Source: an uncultured Rhodopila sp. (GTDB lineage: Bacteria > Pseudomonadota > Alphaproteobacteria > Acetobacterales > Acetobacteraceae). Taken from it: a stretch of DNA of 64,000 bases. The DNA is taken from the NCBI RefSeq assembly GCF_903915725.1, contig NZ_CAIWTY010000007.1, positions 26,193-90,192 on the forward strand, written 5' to 3'. How positions within the stretch are numbered: the first letter of the stretch is position 1; each line of letters begins with the position of its first letter. The translations under genes and the position numbers were made by a program. The notes beneath the pieces were generated by a model, which saw only the letters and a program-made list of their open reading frames with translations, did not search any database and was not told the DNA's origin. Below, piece by piece: positions 34,201 to 41,063 of the stretch.

Positions 34201-35552
34201 AAATGGAACAGCGCCAGAACCTTCGCCTGTGCTTCGGGCCGCAAATAAATCAGCAAATTCCTGCATGAAACAAAATCAAGCCGCGAAAACGGCGGATCGG
34301 CCAGCACATCCTGAACCGTAAAGACCACTGCTGCCCGCAGTTCCGGGGTGACACGATAGTGCTGTTCTTCCTTGTTAAAGAAGCGGGCGAGACGCGGCGG
34401 CGAAACCTCGGCCTCGATGTTGCCCGGATAGAGCCCGTCGCGAGCGGTGGCGATCACGTCCGGATCGACGTCGGACGCGAAAACCTGCAACTTGATGCTG
34501 AGCTTCGCCGCGGAAATCGCTTCCTGGAACAGTATGGCAAGCGAGTAGGTTTCCTCGCCCGTGCTGCACCCGGCGATCCAGATCCTGATCGGCTTGTCCG
34601 GGGCGTGGCTTGCCACGATATCCGGAATGGTCGAGGCGGCCAGCAGATCAAAGACGTGCTGGTCGCGGAAGAAGCTTGTTACGTTGATGAGAAGATCCTT
34701 GGCCAGAAGCGCAAGTTCGGCTTGGTCGCTGCGCAGGATCTCGACATAGCGGTCCATGTCGGCGACGTCGATGGCCGCCATGACCATGCGCCGCTCGATG
34801 CGCCGCTGCAGCGTTCCCGGCTTGTAGAACGTGAAATCATGGGCGGTCCTGCTGCGCAGAAGATCGATGATTTCCGGCAGGCGGCCTCGGGTCGCGTCCT
34901 CCGCTTGCGGTTCATTTCCTGAACCCGGGACCTGAAGACCATGGTGCATGAGCATGCCGGCAATTCCGGCGGCCGGCAGCACGGCATCAACACAGCCCGT
35001 CAGGATGGCGCTGCGCGGCATGCCGCCATAGCCGGCCTCCTCGGGGTCCTGCGCGATCACGAAACCGCCCTTGTCCTTCACCGCCTTCAGGCCAAGGCAG
35101 CCATCGGCGCCGGTCCCCGACAGGATGACGCAAATGGCGCGTGGGCCGTAGCCGACGGCCAGCGACTGCAACAGGAAGTCGAAGGGCAGGCGGGCGCCAT
35201 GGCGGGCGCGCGGTTGCGACAGATGCAGCCGATCGCCGGCCACCGAAAGATAGGCGCCTGGCGGAATGATGTAGAGATGGTCCTGCTCGATCCGCGTGCC
35301 CTCGGTCGCCTGCAGGACGGTCATCGATGTGTGGCTGGCGAGCAGATCCACCATCATGCTCTCATGGTCGGGATCGAGATGCTGGATCAGAATAAACGCC
35401 ATGCCGTTAGCGGCTGGCAACGCGGTCAGAAGCTTTCTGCATGAATCAAGGCCGCCGGCAGAAGCCCCGATTCCGACAACAGGAAAGTCAGCGCTGCACG
35501 ACGGAGGCGCGCGGGCGGCAACTTTGACCCGGTCCGGGCGGCTGTCTGACAT
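31224..35552 (-). CDS. CheB-CheR-PAS-histidine kinase-REC-REC-LuxR fusion protein
   Basis: A 1442-residue soluble signalling protein. Domains by residue: CheB methylesterase (about 22-205; GIGASAGGL Ser31, His58, Asp150), CheR methyltransferase (225-490; IWIAGCSTGEETYSL), a coiled coil (645-725), PAS (725-840), HisKA (ASHDLRQPLQ, His867), HATPase (965-1076), REC1 (1101-1218; Asp1152, Lys1203), REC2 (1240-1355; Asp1290, Lys1340) and a LuxR HTH (1375-1435; LTPRQRQIMDMVLAG, TVENHRASI). CheB-CheR-kinase fusions are known in alphaproteobacteria; the added FixJ-like REC-HTH end gives a complete sensor-to-DNA chain. The stop is 9 bases past the tRNA, transcribed toward it. No chemotaxis genes are near. 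Confidence 0.9.
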   Translation of the reverse strand: MSDSRPDRVKVAARAPPSCSADFPVVGIGASAGGLDSCRKLLTALPAANGMAFILIQHLDPDHESMMVDLLASHTSMTVLQATEGTRIEQDHLYIIPPGAYLSVAGDRLHLSQPRARHGARLPFDFLLQSLAVGYGPRAICVILSGTGADGCLGLKAVKDKGGFVIAQDPEEAGYGGMPRSAILTGCVDAVLPAAGIAGMLMHHGLQVPGSGNEPQAEDATRGRLPEIIDLLRSRTAHDFTFYKPGTLQRRIERRMVMAAIDVADMDRYVEILRSDQAELALLAKDLLINVTSFFRDQHVFDLLAASTIPDIVASHAPDKPIRIWIAGCSTGEETYSLAILFQEAISAAKLSIKLQVFASDVDPDVIATARDGLYPGNIEAEVSPPRLARFFNKEEQHYRVTPELRAAVVFTVQDVLADPPFSRLDFVSCRNLLIYLRPEAQAKVLALFHFALREGGVLLLGTSETAGADDDRFEVISKAERLYRHVGRIRPGEFGFIRGGEGIRTPSRTGQAAAPSRQAALAELCRRMVMETYAPAAVLINRKNECLYSLGPTDRYLRVVPGEPSNDLLAMARQGMRTKLRSAIQQASETNAPISIAGGRPGTFSIAVQPARSEGEDLLLVCFVDDPKPEPARLPAGASNDAPRVAELERELETTRTELQGAIHNLEVSAEEQKAINEEALSVQEEYQSTNEELLTSKEELQSLNEELTALNSQLQETLERQRTTSDDLQNVLYSTDVATLFLDRKLNIRFFTPATRALFAIIPGDLGRPLSDLNSLAVDGNLVTDATTVLRTLTPMEREIQTRNGSCFIRRILPYRTQNDGIEGVVITFADITDRQRVADELGIAKKQADQANAAKSRFLAAASHDLRQPLQTLALVQGLLAKHVDSEKARKLVMRLDETLGAMTGMLNTMLDINEIDAGTVHAEIVDFPIETMLEQLRDEFAYHAQARGLALRVVPCSVTISSDPRLLEQMIRNLMSNALKYTRRGKILLGCRRHAHTLAVEVWDTGIGIPDHQLQSIFDEYLQLDNPARERSRGLGLGLSIVHRLATLLGHEVHVRSVPGRGSVFSIEIKVPFTATAAAPQALSVGQSEADDRHPGSILVIEDDPDVRELVEVFLTEEGHEVVTAYDGVGARELVAGGMVKPDLILADYNLPNGMNGAEVAGMIRDMLGCPVPAIILTGDISISITNTVALQHCMQLNKPVKLKELTQAIQHLLPLSPEAAHPPRRDGVRNGGGPPVIFVVDDDDSIRGAIRAVLEDDDREVEDFATCEAFLAAFHPGRPGCLVLDAYLPGMNGIALLRRMREAGHALPAVMITGNGDVTIAVEAMKAGASDFIEKPIGRTELLASVDLALERSRDSGKLSAWRNDAASHVARLTPRQRQIMDMVLAGHPSKNIAADLGISQRTVENHRASIMAKTDTKSLPALARMALAAEDADHLV

Positions 35553-35762
35553 GGCTGCTGCTTTCCCAAAATGGCCGCCGGCCGACGGCCAGGAAATTCA
35601 ACGTTATCACAGCTTCAATAAAATCGCGATCCACCGCCTGCATTGATTTGCCGCAATGGCTCTCTGAGTAGTTTCCGAGGATGCACGAGCCGGCCACTTG
35701 ATGCTTAAAGGCACCGGCGCCGGTATTCGCGGTGAACGAGTTGAAATCATTGAATCAAAAAA

Positions 35763-36065
35763 ATGTCTTTAGACAAGCAATTGCAGCAGAGCGCGCCGGC
35801 GGAACCAGGATCGGAGCCGAGCGTCATCCCAGCCCGCTTAGGGGGAGCAACCGATGCCGGTGTTGTGACGCTGACCGGACATGTCGTGACATTTGCCGAG
35901 AAGCATGCAGCCGAACTCCCCGCGCACCTCGTCAGCACAAGAGCGGTCCGGACACCGTATGATCGCGAAATAGCCGGGCGATGGCCCGGGCTGGTCCCGG
36001 GGCGACCAGCTTCAGGAATGACCTCGCCATCCTGTGAGAGGGCGGAAAACCAATGGCACATCTGA
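35763..36065 (+). pseudogene. Decayed BON-domain protein (N-terminal remnant)
   Basis: The frame opens MSLDKQLQQ...EPSV and then reads DAGVVTLTGHVVTFAEKHAAE, the strand-turn core of a BON (transport-associated) domain, whose usual members begin MKSDxQLQQ and read DGVVTLxGHV. After about 60 residues it turns into unrelated sequence running into the next gene's start. Substitutions such as QQSAPAEPG where a helix is expected suggest decay or heavy divergence rather than a functional protein. Confidence 0.5.
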
Positions 36066-36478
36066 AGGTCCTGGTCGTCGAAGACGACGCCATGATTGGC
36101 ATGCTCCTGGCCGAGATGCTGGAAGCCATGGGCTTTAGCGTGTGTGCGATCGCCGCCACCGAGGACGATGCGGTAGCGGACGCGCGCCGCTGCAAACCCG
36201 GCCTGATGATCGTTGATGAGCAATTACGGGAGGGGAGCGGCTCATCCGCCGTGCGGCGCATCCTGTCGGCAGGATCGGTCCCCTGCGTTTTCATCAGCGG
36301 GGCGCTCTTGCATTCCGGCCGATCGGCGAGGAAGGTGCTGCGGAAACCCTTCGCCGAACGCGATCTGATGAGTGCTATCCAGGAGGTTGTTGCCGCCGCG
36401 GATGATGGGGCCGGGCTGGCGCCCGGGAAAGCGAGTGCCAGGCCGTTGCTACTTCAGACCATACATAGCCCGGACTAG
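36053..36478 (+). CDS. Single-domain response regulator receiver
   Basis: A 141-residue receiver: KVLVVEDDAMIGMLLAEML (acidic pair), LMIVDEQLREGSG (phospho-acceptor Asp about 55), a Ser switch in CVFISGALLH and RKPFAERDL (Lys). No output domain follows; the C-terminal 25 residues are disordered-looking. It is transcribed away from the large CheB-CheR fusion protein gene, suggesting it is one of that protein's targets or a phosphate sink, by inference. Confidence 0.88.
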   Translation: MAHLKVLVVEDDAMIGMLLAEMLEAMGFSVCAIAATEDDAVADARRCKPGLMIVDEQLREGSGSSAVRRILSAGSVPCVFISGALLHSGRSARKVLRKPFAERDLMSAIQEVVAAADDGAGLAPGKASARPLLLQTIHSPD

Positions 36479-36546
36479 GTATTTTCCGACCCTGGCGCCG
36501 TTCCGCTTTCTTCTTCTTACTGTGACATCGCCAAGGGGAGGCAGCG

Positions 36547-36642
36547 ATGACTGACAGCAAATGGGAACTGGCGATCGTGTTGGTCATGTCATCGATGGTT
36601 TTCTTTTCGGCCTGGCACTTCGCACTGCGGCTTGTCAGTTAA
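36547..36642 (+). CDS. Very small membrane protein, 31 residues
   Basis: MTDSKWELAIVLVMSSMVFF then SAWHFALRLVS: a short polar N-terminus and one hydrophobic helix. AAGGGGAGG precedes the ATG at good spacing. Below normal annotation length, but the ribosome site and the neighbouring series of small envelope genes make it credible. Confidence 0.5.
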   Translation: MTDSKWELAIVLVMSSMVFFSAWHFALRLVS

Positions 36643-36681
36643 GCGGCGTGTCCTGGTTCGGCCAAAATGCGGAGGAGAATC

Positions 36682-36918
36682 ATGCATAGCATTGAACCGG
36701 AGGAAATCCCAAACGAGGTGACCGCTCTGTTTGCCGGAAGTGCGATCTCATTCGACCTGTCACCCGGCGCCACCTTCGCCGAGCTCGCCGATCGGCTGGA
36801 CAACCTTGGCGACCGGCACCCGGGGACACCCAAGGCGGTTTACCTGAAGCTGGCGTGGCCCGGTACGGCGACGTGCCTCGAAACGTTGTTGTTATCTGAA
36901 AATGAAAGGAATTTCTAA
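36682..36918 (+). CDS. Small hypothetical protein, 78 residues
   Basis: MHSIEPEEIPNEVTALFAGS, then ISFDLSPGATFAELADRLDN: a soluble alpha/beta small protein with no family I can name. GGAGG precedes the chosen ATG (a more upstream ATG overlaps that site). Its stop overlaps the next start as TAATG, so it is coupled to the entericidin-like gene. Confidence 0.6.
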   Translation: MHSIEPEEIPNEVTALFAGSAISFDLSPGATFAELADRLDNLGDRHPGTPKAVYLKLAWPGTATCLETLLLSENERNF

Positions 36919-37079
36919 TGCGCAAGACTTTCGCTATTCTGCTTATGAATCTCGTTCTGCTCTCAGGCGCGAGCGTTCTGTTGGGGGCCTGCAACACGAC
37001 AGCGGGCGCCGGCCAGGACGTGAGCGCTGCCGGCCACGCCGTCACAAATTCTGCTGAGAAGGTGAAGTCGGGGCTGTAG
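36918..37079 (+). CDS. Entericidin-like small lipoprotein
   Basis: A 53-residue precursor. The signal peptide RKTFAILLMNLVLLSGASV leads to a lipobox LLGAC, then the mature part NTTAGAGQDVSAAGHAVTNS ends with AEKVKSGL, the entericidin A/B pattern. Entericidins are stress- and stationary-phase-associated outer-envelope lipoproteins. Coupled to the preceding gene. Confidence 0.85.
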   Translation: MRKTFAILLMNLVLLSGASVLLGACNTTAGAGQDVSAAGHAVTNSAEKVKSGL

Positions 37080-37133
37080 GCCCGTTCGCGTCCGGCGCAA
37101 GCCGGAACCGATCGTCACAGAAGGAATGGAGTG

Positions 37134-37313
37134 ATGAGTACGATTCTTATTGTCGTCCTGCTGGTTTTGCTGTTCGGCGGGGGCGGCGGCTACTATGGTT
37201 ACAATCGCTATGGTACGGCCGGGCTCGGCGGTATACTTGGCCTTGTATTGGTTGTTCTCGTGGTCGTCTGGCTTCTGGGTGGTCTTGGCGTCGGCTATGC
37301 CTACCACCCTTAA
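37134..37313 (+). CDS. DUF3309-like small Gly-rich membrane protein
   Basis: A 59-residue protein MSTILIVVLLVLLFGGGGGY followed by YGYNRYGTAGLGGILGLVLV and a second hydrophobic stretch. The Gly-Gly-Gly-Tyr-Tyr turn between two membrane segments is typical of the DUF3309 group, common in alphaproteobacteria, of unknown function. AAGGAATGG lies upstream. GTG three bases earlier is an alternative start. Confidence 0.75.
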   Translation: MSTILIVVLLVLLFGGGGGYYGYNRYGTAGLGGILGLVLVVLVVVWLLGGLGVGYAYHP

Positions 37314-37335
37314 AGCCGGCGTGAAGAGGTTCGCC

Positions 37336-37722
37336 ATGCGGACGGCCGCCGCGAGCCTGACCGCGGTCGCGATGCTGTTTTGCCTGTCTCCCGCAGCGCT
37401 CGCACAGCCTGCTCCGCCCGACACGCACATCGCGGTGTTGGCCGCCGGCCAAAGGGAGAGCTATATAGTGAAGTCGGAGGCTGAACTGGAAGAGTGGCAG
37501 GTCAGGCTTCTGCGTTTCTGTGACGAAGCGAAAGCGCAGGCGCGGGCGGACACCGCGGCCACCAGGAATGAACTGCTCACGGCGTTGGAGAAAGCCGAGG
37601 CCGGGGCTTCCAGGTTGCAAAGCGCCGGAGCGGAAAGCTGGGACGATGCCAGAACTTCTTACGAAAAGGCAACCAGCGAACTGGAAGTCGCGTGGGGCAA
37701 GGTCCAGGCGGACCGCCGTTAG
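37336..37722 (+). CDS. Secreted coiled-coil protein of unknown function
   Basis: A 128-residue protein with a signal peptide (RTAAASLTAVAMLFCLSPAALAQ) and a helical mature domain rich in Glu/Ala/Lys (EAELEEWQVRLLRFCDEAKA, then TRNELLTALEKAEAGASRLQ). It is probably periplasmic, helical and dimeric or membrane-associated; no domain is recognised. The frame is open further upstream through the DUF3309 gene but in another reading frame; MRTAAASL is the clear start. Confidence 0.65.
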   Translation: MRTAAASLTAVAMLFCLSPAALAQPAPPDTHIAVLAAGQRESYIVKSEAELEEWQVRLLRFCDEAKAQARADTAATRNELLTALEKAEAGASRLQSAGAESWDDARTSYEKATSELEVAWGKVQADRR

Positions 37723-37767
37723 CTCCACCTGCGCCTCGATAGAATCAACGTATCAATGGAGAGAATC

Positions 37768-38142
37768 ATGGAAACCAATCGACTCGAAGGAATTGGCTAT
37801 CAGGTCAAAGGCGGCCTGAAGGAAGGCCTTGGTAAAATCATCGGCGATGCGAAGCTGACCGCCGATGGAGCCGCCGAGCGCGCGGCCGGCGAGGCGCAAA
37901 ATGCGGCCGGGCCGGAAGGCGAGAACGTGACCGGCATCGACACGGACCGCATCGCGGGCGTTGGCCATCAGCTTAAGGGCGCCGTCAAGGAAGGTCTGGG
38001 TCACATCGCGGGCAAGCCGCACCTCGAGGCTGAGGGTGTGGCGGAGCGAGAGGCCGGCAAGATCCAGAACGCTGTCGGCAGCGCCAGGGACGAAGCGCGC
38101 GAGGCCATAAAGGCCCCTGATTCGTCAGACGCGAAGCACTAA
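37768..38142 (+). CDS. CsbD-family stress protein with two tandem CsbD repeats
   Basis: A 124-residue protein built of two related units: NRLEGIGYQVKGGLKEGLGK (residues about 3-22) and DRIAGVGHQLKGAVKEGLGH (about 55-74), each followed by an AE-rich helix (ERAAGEAQNAAG; EREAGKIQNAVG). CsbD proteins are small hydrophilic general-stress proteins; most have one unit. GGAGA precedes the ATG. A likely member of the stress-gene run here, though no ECF promoter was recognised. Confidence 0.85.
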   Translation: METNRLEGIGYQVKGGLKEGLGKIIGDAKLTADGAAERAAGEAQNAAGPEGENVTGIDTDRIAGVGHQLKGAVKEGLGHIAGKPHLEAEGVAEREAGKIQNAVGSARDEAREAIKAPDSSDAKH

Positions 38143-38229
38143 CTCAAGACAACTCCGGCCGGGGCAGCCGAAGATGGCCGCCCCGGCCGACCCTTGTGCG
38201 GTTCGCAGCGGCGCGGACCGACGGCCCCG

Positions 38230-38667
38230 TTACTCCGCCGTCAGCAGCGTCAGCTTCGCCCGCGCCTCATCCGGGATCGGCACCGGCGTTTGCGCGCCGC
38301 GCTGCACGAACACATGGATGAAGTGCCCTTCGGCCGCCGCCAGGTCGTCATCGTTGCGGAATACGCCGATCTCGTAACGGACTGAGGAACGGCCGATATG
38401 GGTGACGCGGATGCCGACATGGACGCGGTCCGGAAACGCCAGCGAGGCGTGGTAACGGCAGGTCACCTCGGCCACCACGCAATGCACGGGCCCATCCAAC
38501 AGGCCGACGACCTTCTCCGTCATCTCGTAATAAGTCACCGCGGTGTCGAAGTACGAGAAATAGTTGACGTTGTTCACATGCGCGAAGGCGTCGTTATCCA
38601 TCCATCGCGTTGTGATGGTGTGGAACCAGCGGTAGTCGGCGCGTTTGCCCGGCGGGTGGCGAGTCAT
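38230..38667 (-). CDS. Acyl-CoA thioesterase (4-hydroxybenzoyl-CoA-thioesterase hotdog fold)
   Basis: A 145-residue hotdog thioesterase. The active-site region TRWMDNDAFAHVNNVNYFSYFDTA carries the conserved Asp and HVNN, followed by CRYHASLAFPDRVHVGIRVTHIG and the typical ending strand. It hydrolyses short or medium acyl-CoA; the exact substrate is unknown. Convergent with the CsbD gene. Confidence 0.88.
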   Translation of the reverse strand: MTRHPPGKRADYRWFHTITTRWMDNDAFAHVNNVNYFSYFDTAVTYYEMTEKVVGLLDGPVHCVVAEVTCRYHASLAFPDRVHVGIRVTHIGRSSVRYEIGVFRNDDDLAAAEGHFIHVFVQRGAQTPVPIPDEARAKLTLLTAE

Positions 38668-38783
38668 CGGTTCGGCGATCCTGCGGCAGTGGCGTATCCA
38701 TCCGCTTTACCCGACGGTCGCTGCATTGGACAGCAACCGCAGTGCACGCTACACGCCCGCCGCTCCGCGATGAAGGAAGTGTC

Positions 38784-39146
38784 GTGCCGAACCGTCTGCT
38801 TATCCGGGTCCTGACCCTGCTAACCGCCCTGCTGCTGCCCGGACTGGCCGGCGCCCATGCGATCCTGGAGGAGAGTGCGCCGCCCTCGGGCGCCTCGGTC
38901 AAGGCCGGAGCGCTGGAGCTGCGGTTCCGCTACAACAGCCGGATCGACCGGGCGCGGTCACGCCTGACGCTGATCCGCGCGGACCATAGCCGGGACACGG
39001 TCGCCATCGCGCCGGACGGGCCGCCCGACATCCTGGCGGCCCATCTGGAGCTGACTCCCGGGGCCTATGTCGTGCGCTGGCAGGTGCTGGCGGTGGACGG
39101 GCATATTACCCGCGGCGACGTCCCGTTCACCGTGACGGCGCCCTGA
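38784..39146 (+). CDS. copC: CopC-domain periplasmic copper-binding protein
   Basis: A 120-residue protein with signal peptide (LLIRVLTLLTALLLPGLAGA) ending just before the copper-binding His of HAILEESAPPSGASV. VLAVDGHITRGDVPFTV is the second CopC signature. I chose GTG at 38784 with GAAGGAAG upstream; the longer frame has no signal peptide. Four bases separate it from the copD-like gene: one operon for copper uptake or tolerance. Confidence 0.88.
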   Translation: MPNRLLIRVLTLLTALLLPGLAGAHAILEESAPPSGASVKAGALELRFRYNSRIDRARSRLTLIRADHSRDTVAIAPDGPPDILAAHLELTPGAYVVRWQVLAVDGHITRGDVPFTVTAP

Positions 39147-39149
39147 GCC

Positions 39150-40796
39150 ATGGAACTGCTGGTCGATCTGTTCGGCTACCTGTCGATCGTCATCCACGGG
39201 CTGACGATCCTGTCGCAATCGGCTGCACTGGGCGGCGTGCTGTTTCTGGTGCTGCTGGCGAGGCCGCTGAATTCGCCCGAGATCGCTGCCGGCACTGCCC
39301 GCATCGCCGGCTACGCCGCGATCGGTCTGCTGGTTTCTCAGGCGGCGGGGGTTGCGCTACAGACCGCTGTGCTGACCGATACGGTCGATCTTGACGTCTG
39401 GAACGTGCTGACCGCGGAATTCGCCGTCGCCGGAGCGGTGAAGGTCGTGGCGGCCCTGCTGCTGGCGGCGCTGCTGCTGGTCCGCCGCGGCGCGGCTCCG
39501 GCCATGCCGCTGCTGGCGCTGACGGCGATCGAACTCGCCGCCGCGACTTTGACCACGCACGCCGCCGCGCGGCTGGATGATCGCGGCTGGCTGCTGCTTG
39601 TCGAGGGCCTCCACCAGCTCGGCGCCGCCATCTGGATCGGCGGCATCCCCTGCTTCCTGCTGGCGCTGAGCCGGATACGCGACGGCAAGCAATGGCGGGC
39701 GGTCAGCGCCCGGTTCTCCCGCATGTCGATGCTGGGCGTCGCCTGCATCCTGGTCAGCGGCCTGGCCATGAGCCTGTCGTATATCGGCGACTGGCAGGGC
39801 GTGTACGGCACCGCCTTCGGCGTCATGGTGAGCGCCAAGGTCGTCATGTTCCTGATGCTGCTCGGGCTGGGCGGGATGAACTTCGTGATGGTCGAGCGGC
39901 AGCGGGCCAAACCGGACGCCTCCGCCGAACGGCTGCGGCGATTCGCGGAGGTGGAGTTCGGGATCGGCATTGCGATTTTCTTCGCTGCGGCGTCGCTGAC
40001 GTCGGTGCCTCCGGCGGTGGATTTGACCCAAGGTCGCGTCAGTTGGGCGGAGATCGTCGAGCGCAACACGCCGGAATGGCCGCGGCTGAGCAGTCCGGAC
40101 CACGACGCGCTGGCGCTGCCGGCGTTGCAGGCGAAGCTGGATGAGCAGGCGGCGAAGCAGAAAGCCGCGCCTCAGGTGGCGTTCACGCCGGGGGCAGGGG
40201 AGCTGCCGCCGCGCAATGCCGACGACATTGCGTGGTCGGAATACAACCACCATTGGGCGGGGGTCGTTGTCTGTATCGTGGGTCTGCTGGCGCTGCTGAA
40301 CCGGGCCGGGCTGCGCTGGGCGCGGCACTGGCCGTTGGCGTTCCTGGGTCTGGCGGTGTTCCTGTTCTTCCGGGCGGATCCCGAGGTCTGGCCGATGGGC
40401 AAGGTCGGGTTTTTCGATAGTTTGCGGGATGTGGAGGTGCTGCAGCACAAGTCCTTCGTCGTGCTGATCGTGGCGTTCGCGTTCTTCGAGTGGCGGGTGC
40501 GGGCGACGGGCTGGGCGAACAAGACGGCTCGGCTGGTGTTTCCGTTATTGTGCGCTGTGGGCGGGACGCTTCTGCTGACGCATAGCCACGCCATTGCGAA
40601 CATCAAGGATCAGTTGCTGATCGAGCTGACTCATACGCCGCTGGCTTTGGCGGGGATTGTGGCCGGGTGGGCGCGGTGGCTGGAGATCAGGCTGAATCCG
40701 CGGGCTAATCCGGTGGTGTGGCAGATTGCGGGATGGGTCTGGCCGGCTTGTATTCTGTTCGCGGGGCTGCTGTTACTGAGTTACCGGGAGGCTTGA
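39150..40796 (+). CDS. copD: CopD-domain membrane protein
   Basis: A 548-residue inner-membrane protein with about 12-14 hydrophobic segments. The CopD-type core is LQTAVLTDTVDLDVWNVL through EGLHQLGAAIWIGGIPCFLLAL and YIGDWQGVYGTAFGVMVSAK. The C-terminal third (from about HHWAGVVVCIVGLLALL) is an additional six-helix membrane domain seen in long CopD proteins. Likely partner of CopC in copper transport. No regulator adjacent. Confidence 0.85.
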   Translation: MELLVDLFGYLSIVIHGLTILSQSAALGGVLFLVLLARPLNSPEIAAGTARIAGYAAIGLLVSQAAGVALQTAVLTDTVDLDVWNVLTAEFAVAGAVKVVAALLLAALLLVRRGAAPAMPLLALTAIELAAATLTTHAAARLDDRGWLLLVEGLHQLGAAIWIGGIPCFLLALSRIRDGKQWRAVSARFSRMSMLGVACILVSGLAMSLSYIGDWQGVYGTAFGVMVSAKVVMFLMLLGLGGMNFVMVERQRAKPDASAERLRRFAEVEFGIGIAIFFAAASLTSVPPAVDLTQGRVSWAEIVERNTPEWPRLSSPDHDALALPALQAKLDEQAAKQKAAPQVAFTPGAGELPPRNADDIAWSEYNHHWAGVVVCIVGLLALLNRAGLRWARHWPLAFLGLAVFLFFRADPEVWPMGKVGFFDSLRDVEVLQHKSFVVLIVAFAFFEWRVRATGWANKTARLVFPLLCAVGGTLLLTHSHAIANIKDQLLIELTHTPLALAGIVAGWARWLEIRLNPRANPVVWQIAGWVWPACILFAGLLLLSYREA

Positions 40797-40817
40797 GCGG
40801 GGCGCTGGCGGCCGAGG

Positions 40818-40993
40818 TAAAGGCGTGGATGGGCAGTATCGGCACCGATCACGAGTTGCCGCCGCCCTTTAGCAACCGCTGGAGAAATTGATCCCGCGAG
40901 CACGGGCTTCCCAACGTCATGGCGGGCGCAGGCCCGCCATCCACGCCTTTGGTTTGCGCGAGTAAAGGCGTGGATGCGCCCTCGCCGGCATGA
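40818..40993. repeat. Intergenic palindromic repeats (dispersed element family)
   Basis: 40941-40950 (CCACGCCTTT) and 40964-40973 (AAAGGCGTGG) form a perfect hairpin, flanked by GTCATGGCGGGC at about 40916 and a CGGCATGAC copy ending at 40993. A further half-copy AAAGGCGTGGAT lies at 40819-40830, and a variant hairpin at 50789-50821. These share the GTCATGG ends with the element at 1821-1896. No gene in 40797-41063. Confidence 0.8.
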
Positions 40994-41063
40994 CCGGGCG
41001 TGGGACCCGGCGAGACCGCCAGGGAGCGGCATTGATTGATTCAATGTTGGCCCCCGGATACCG

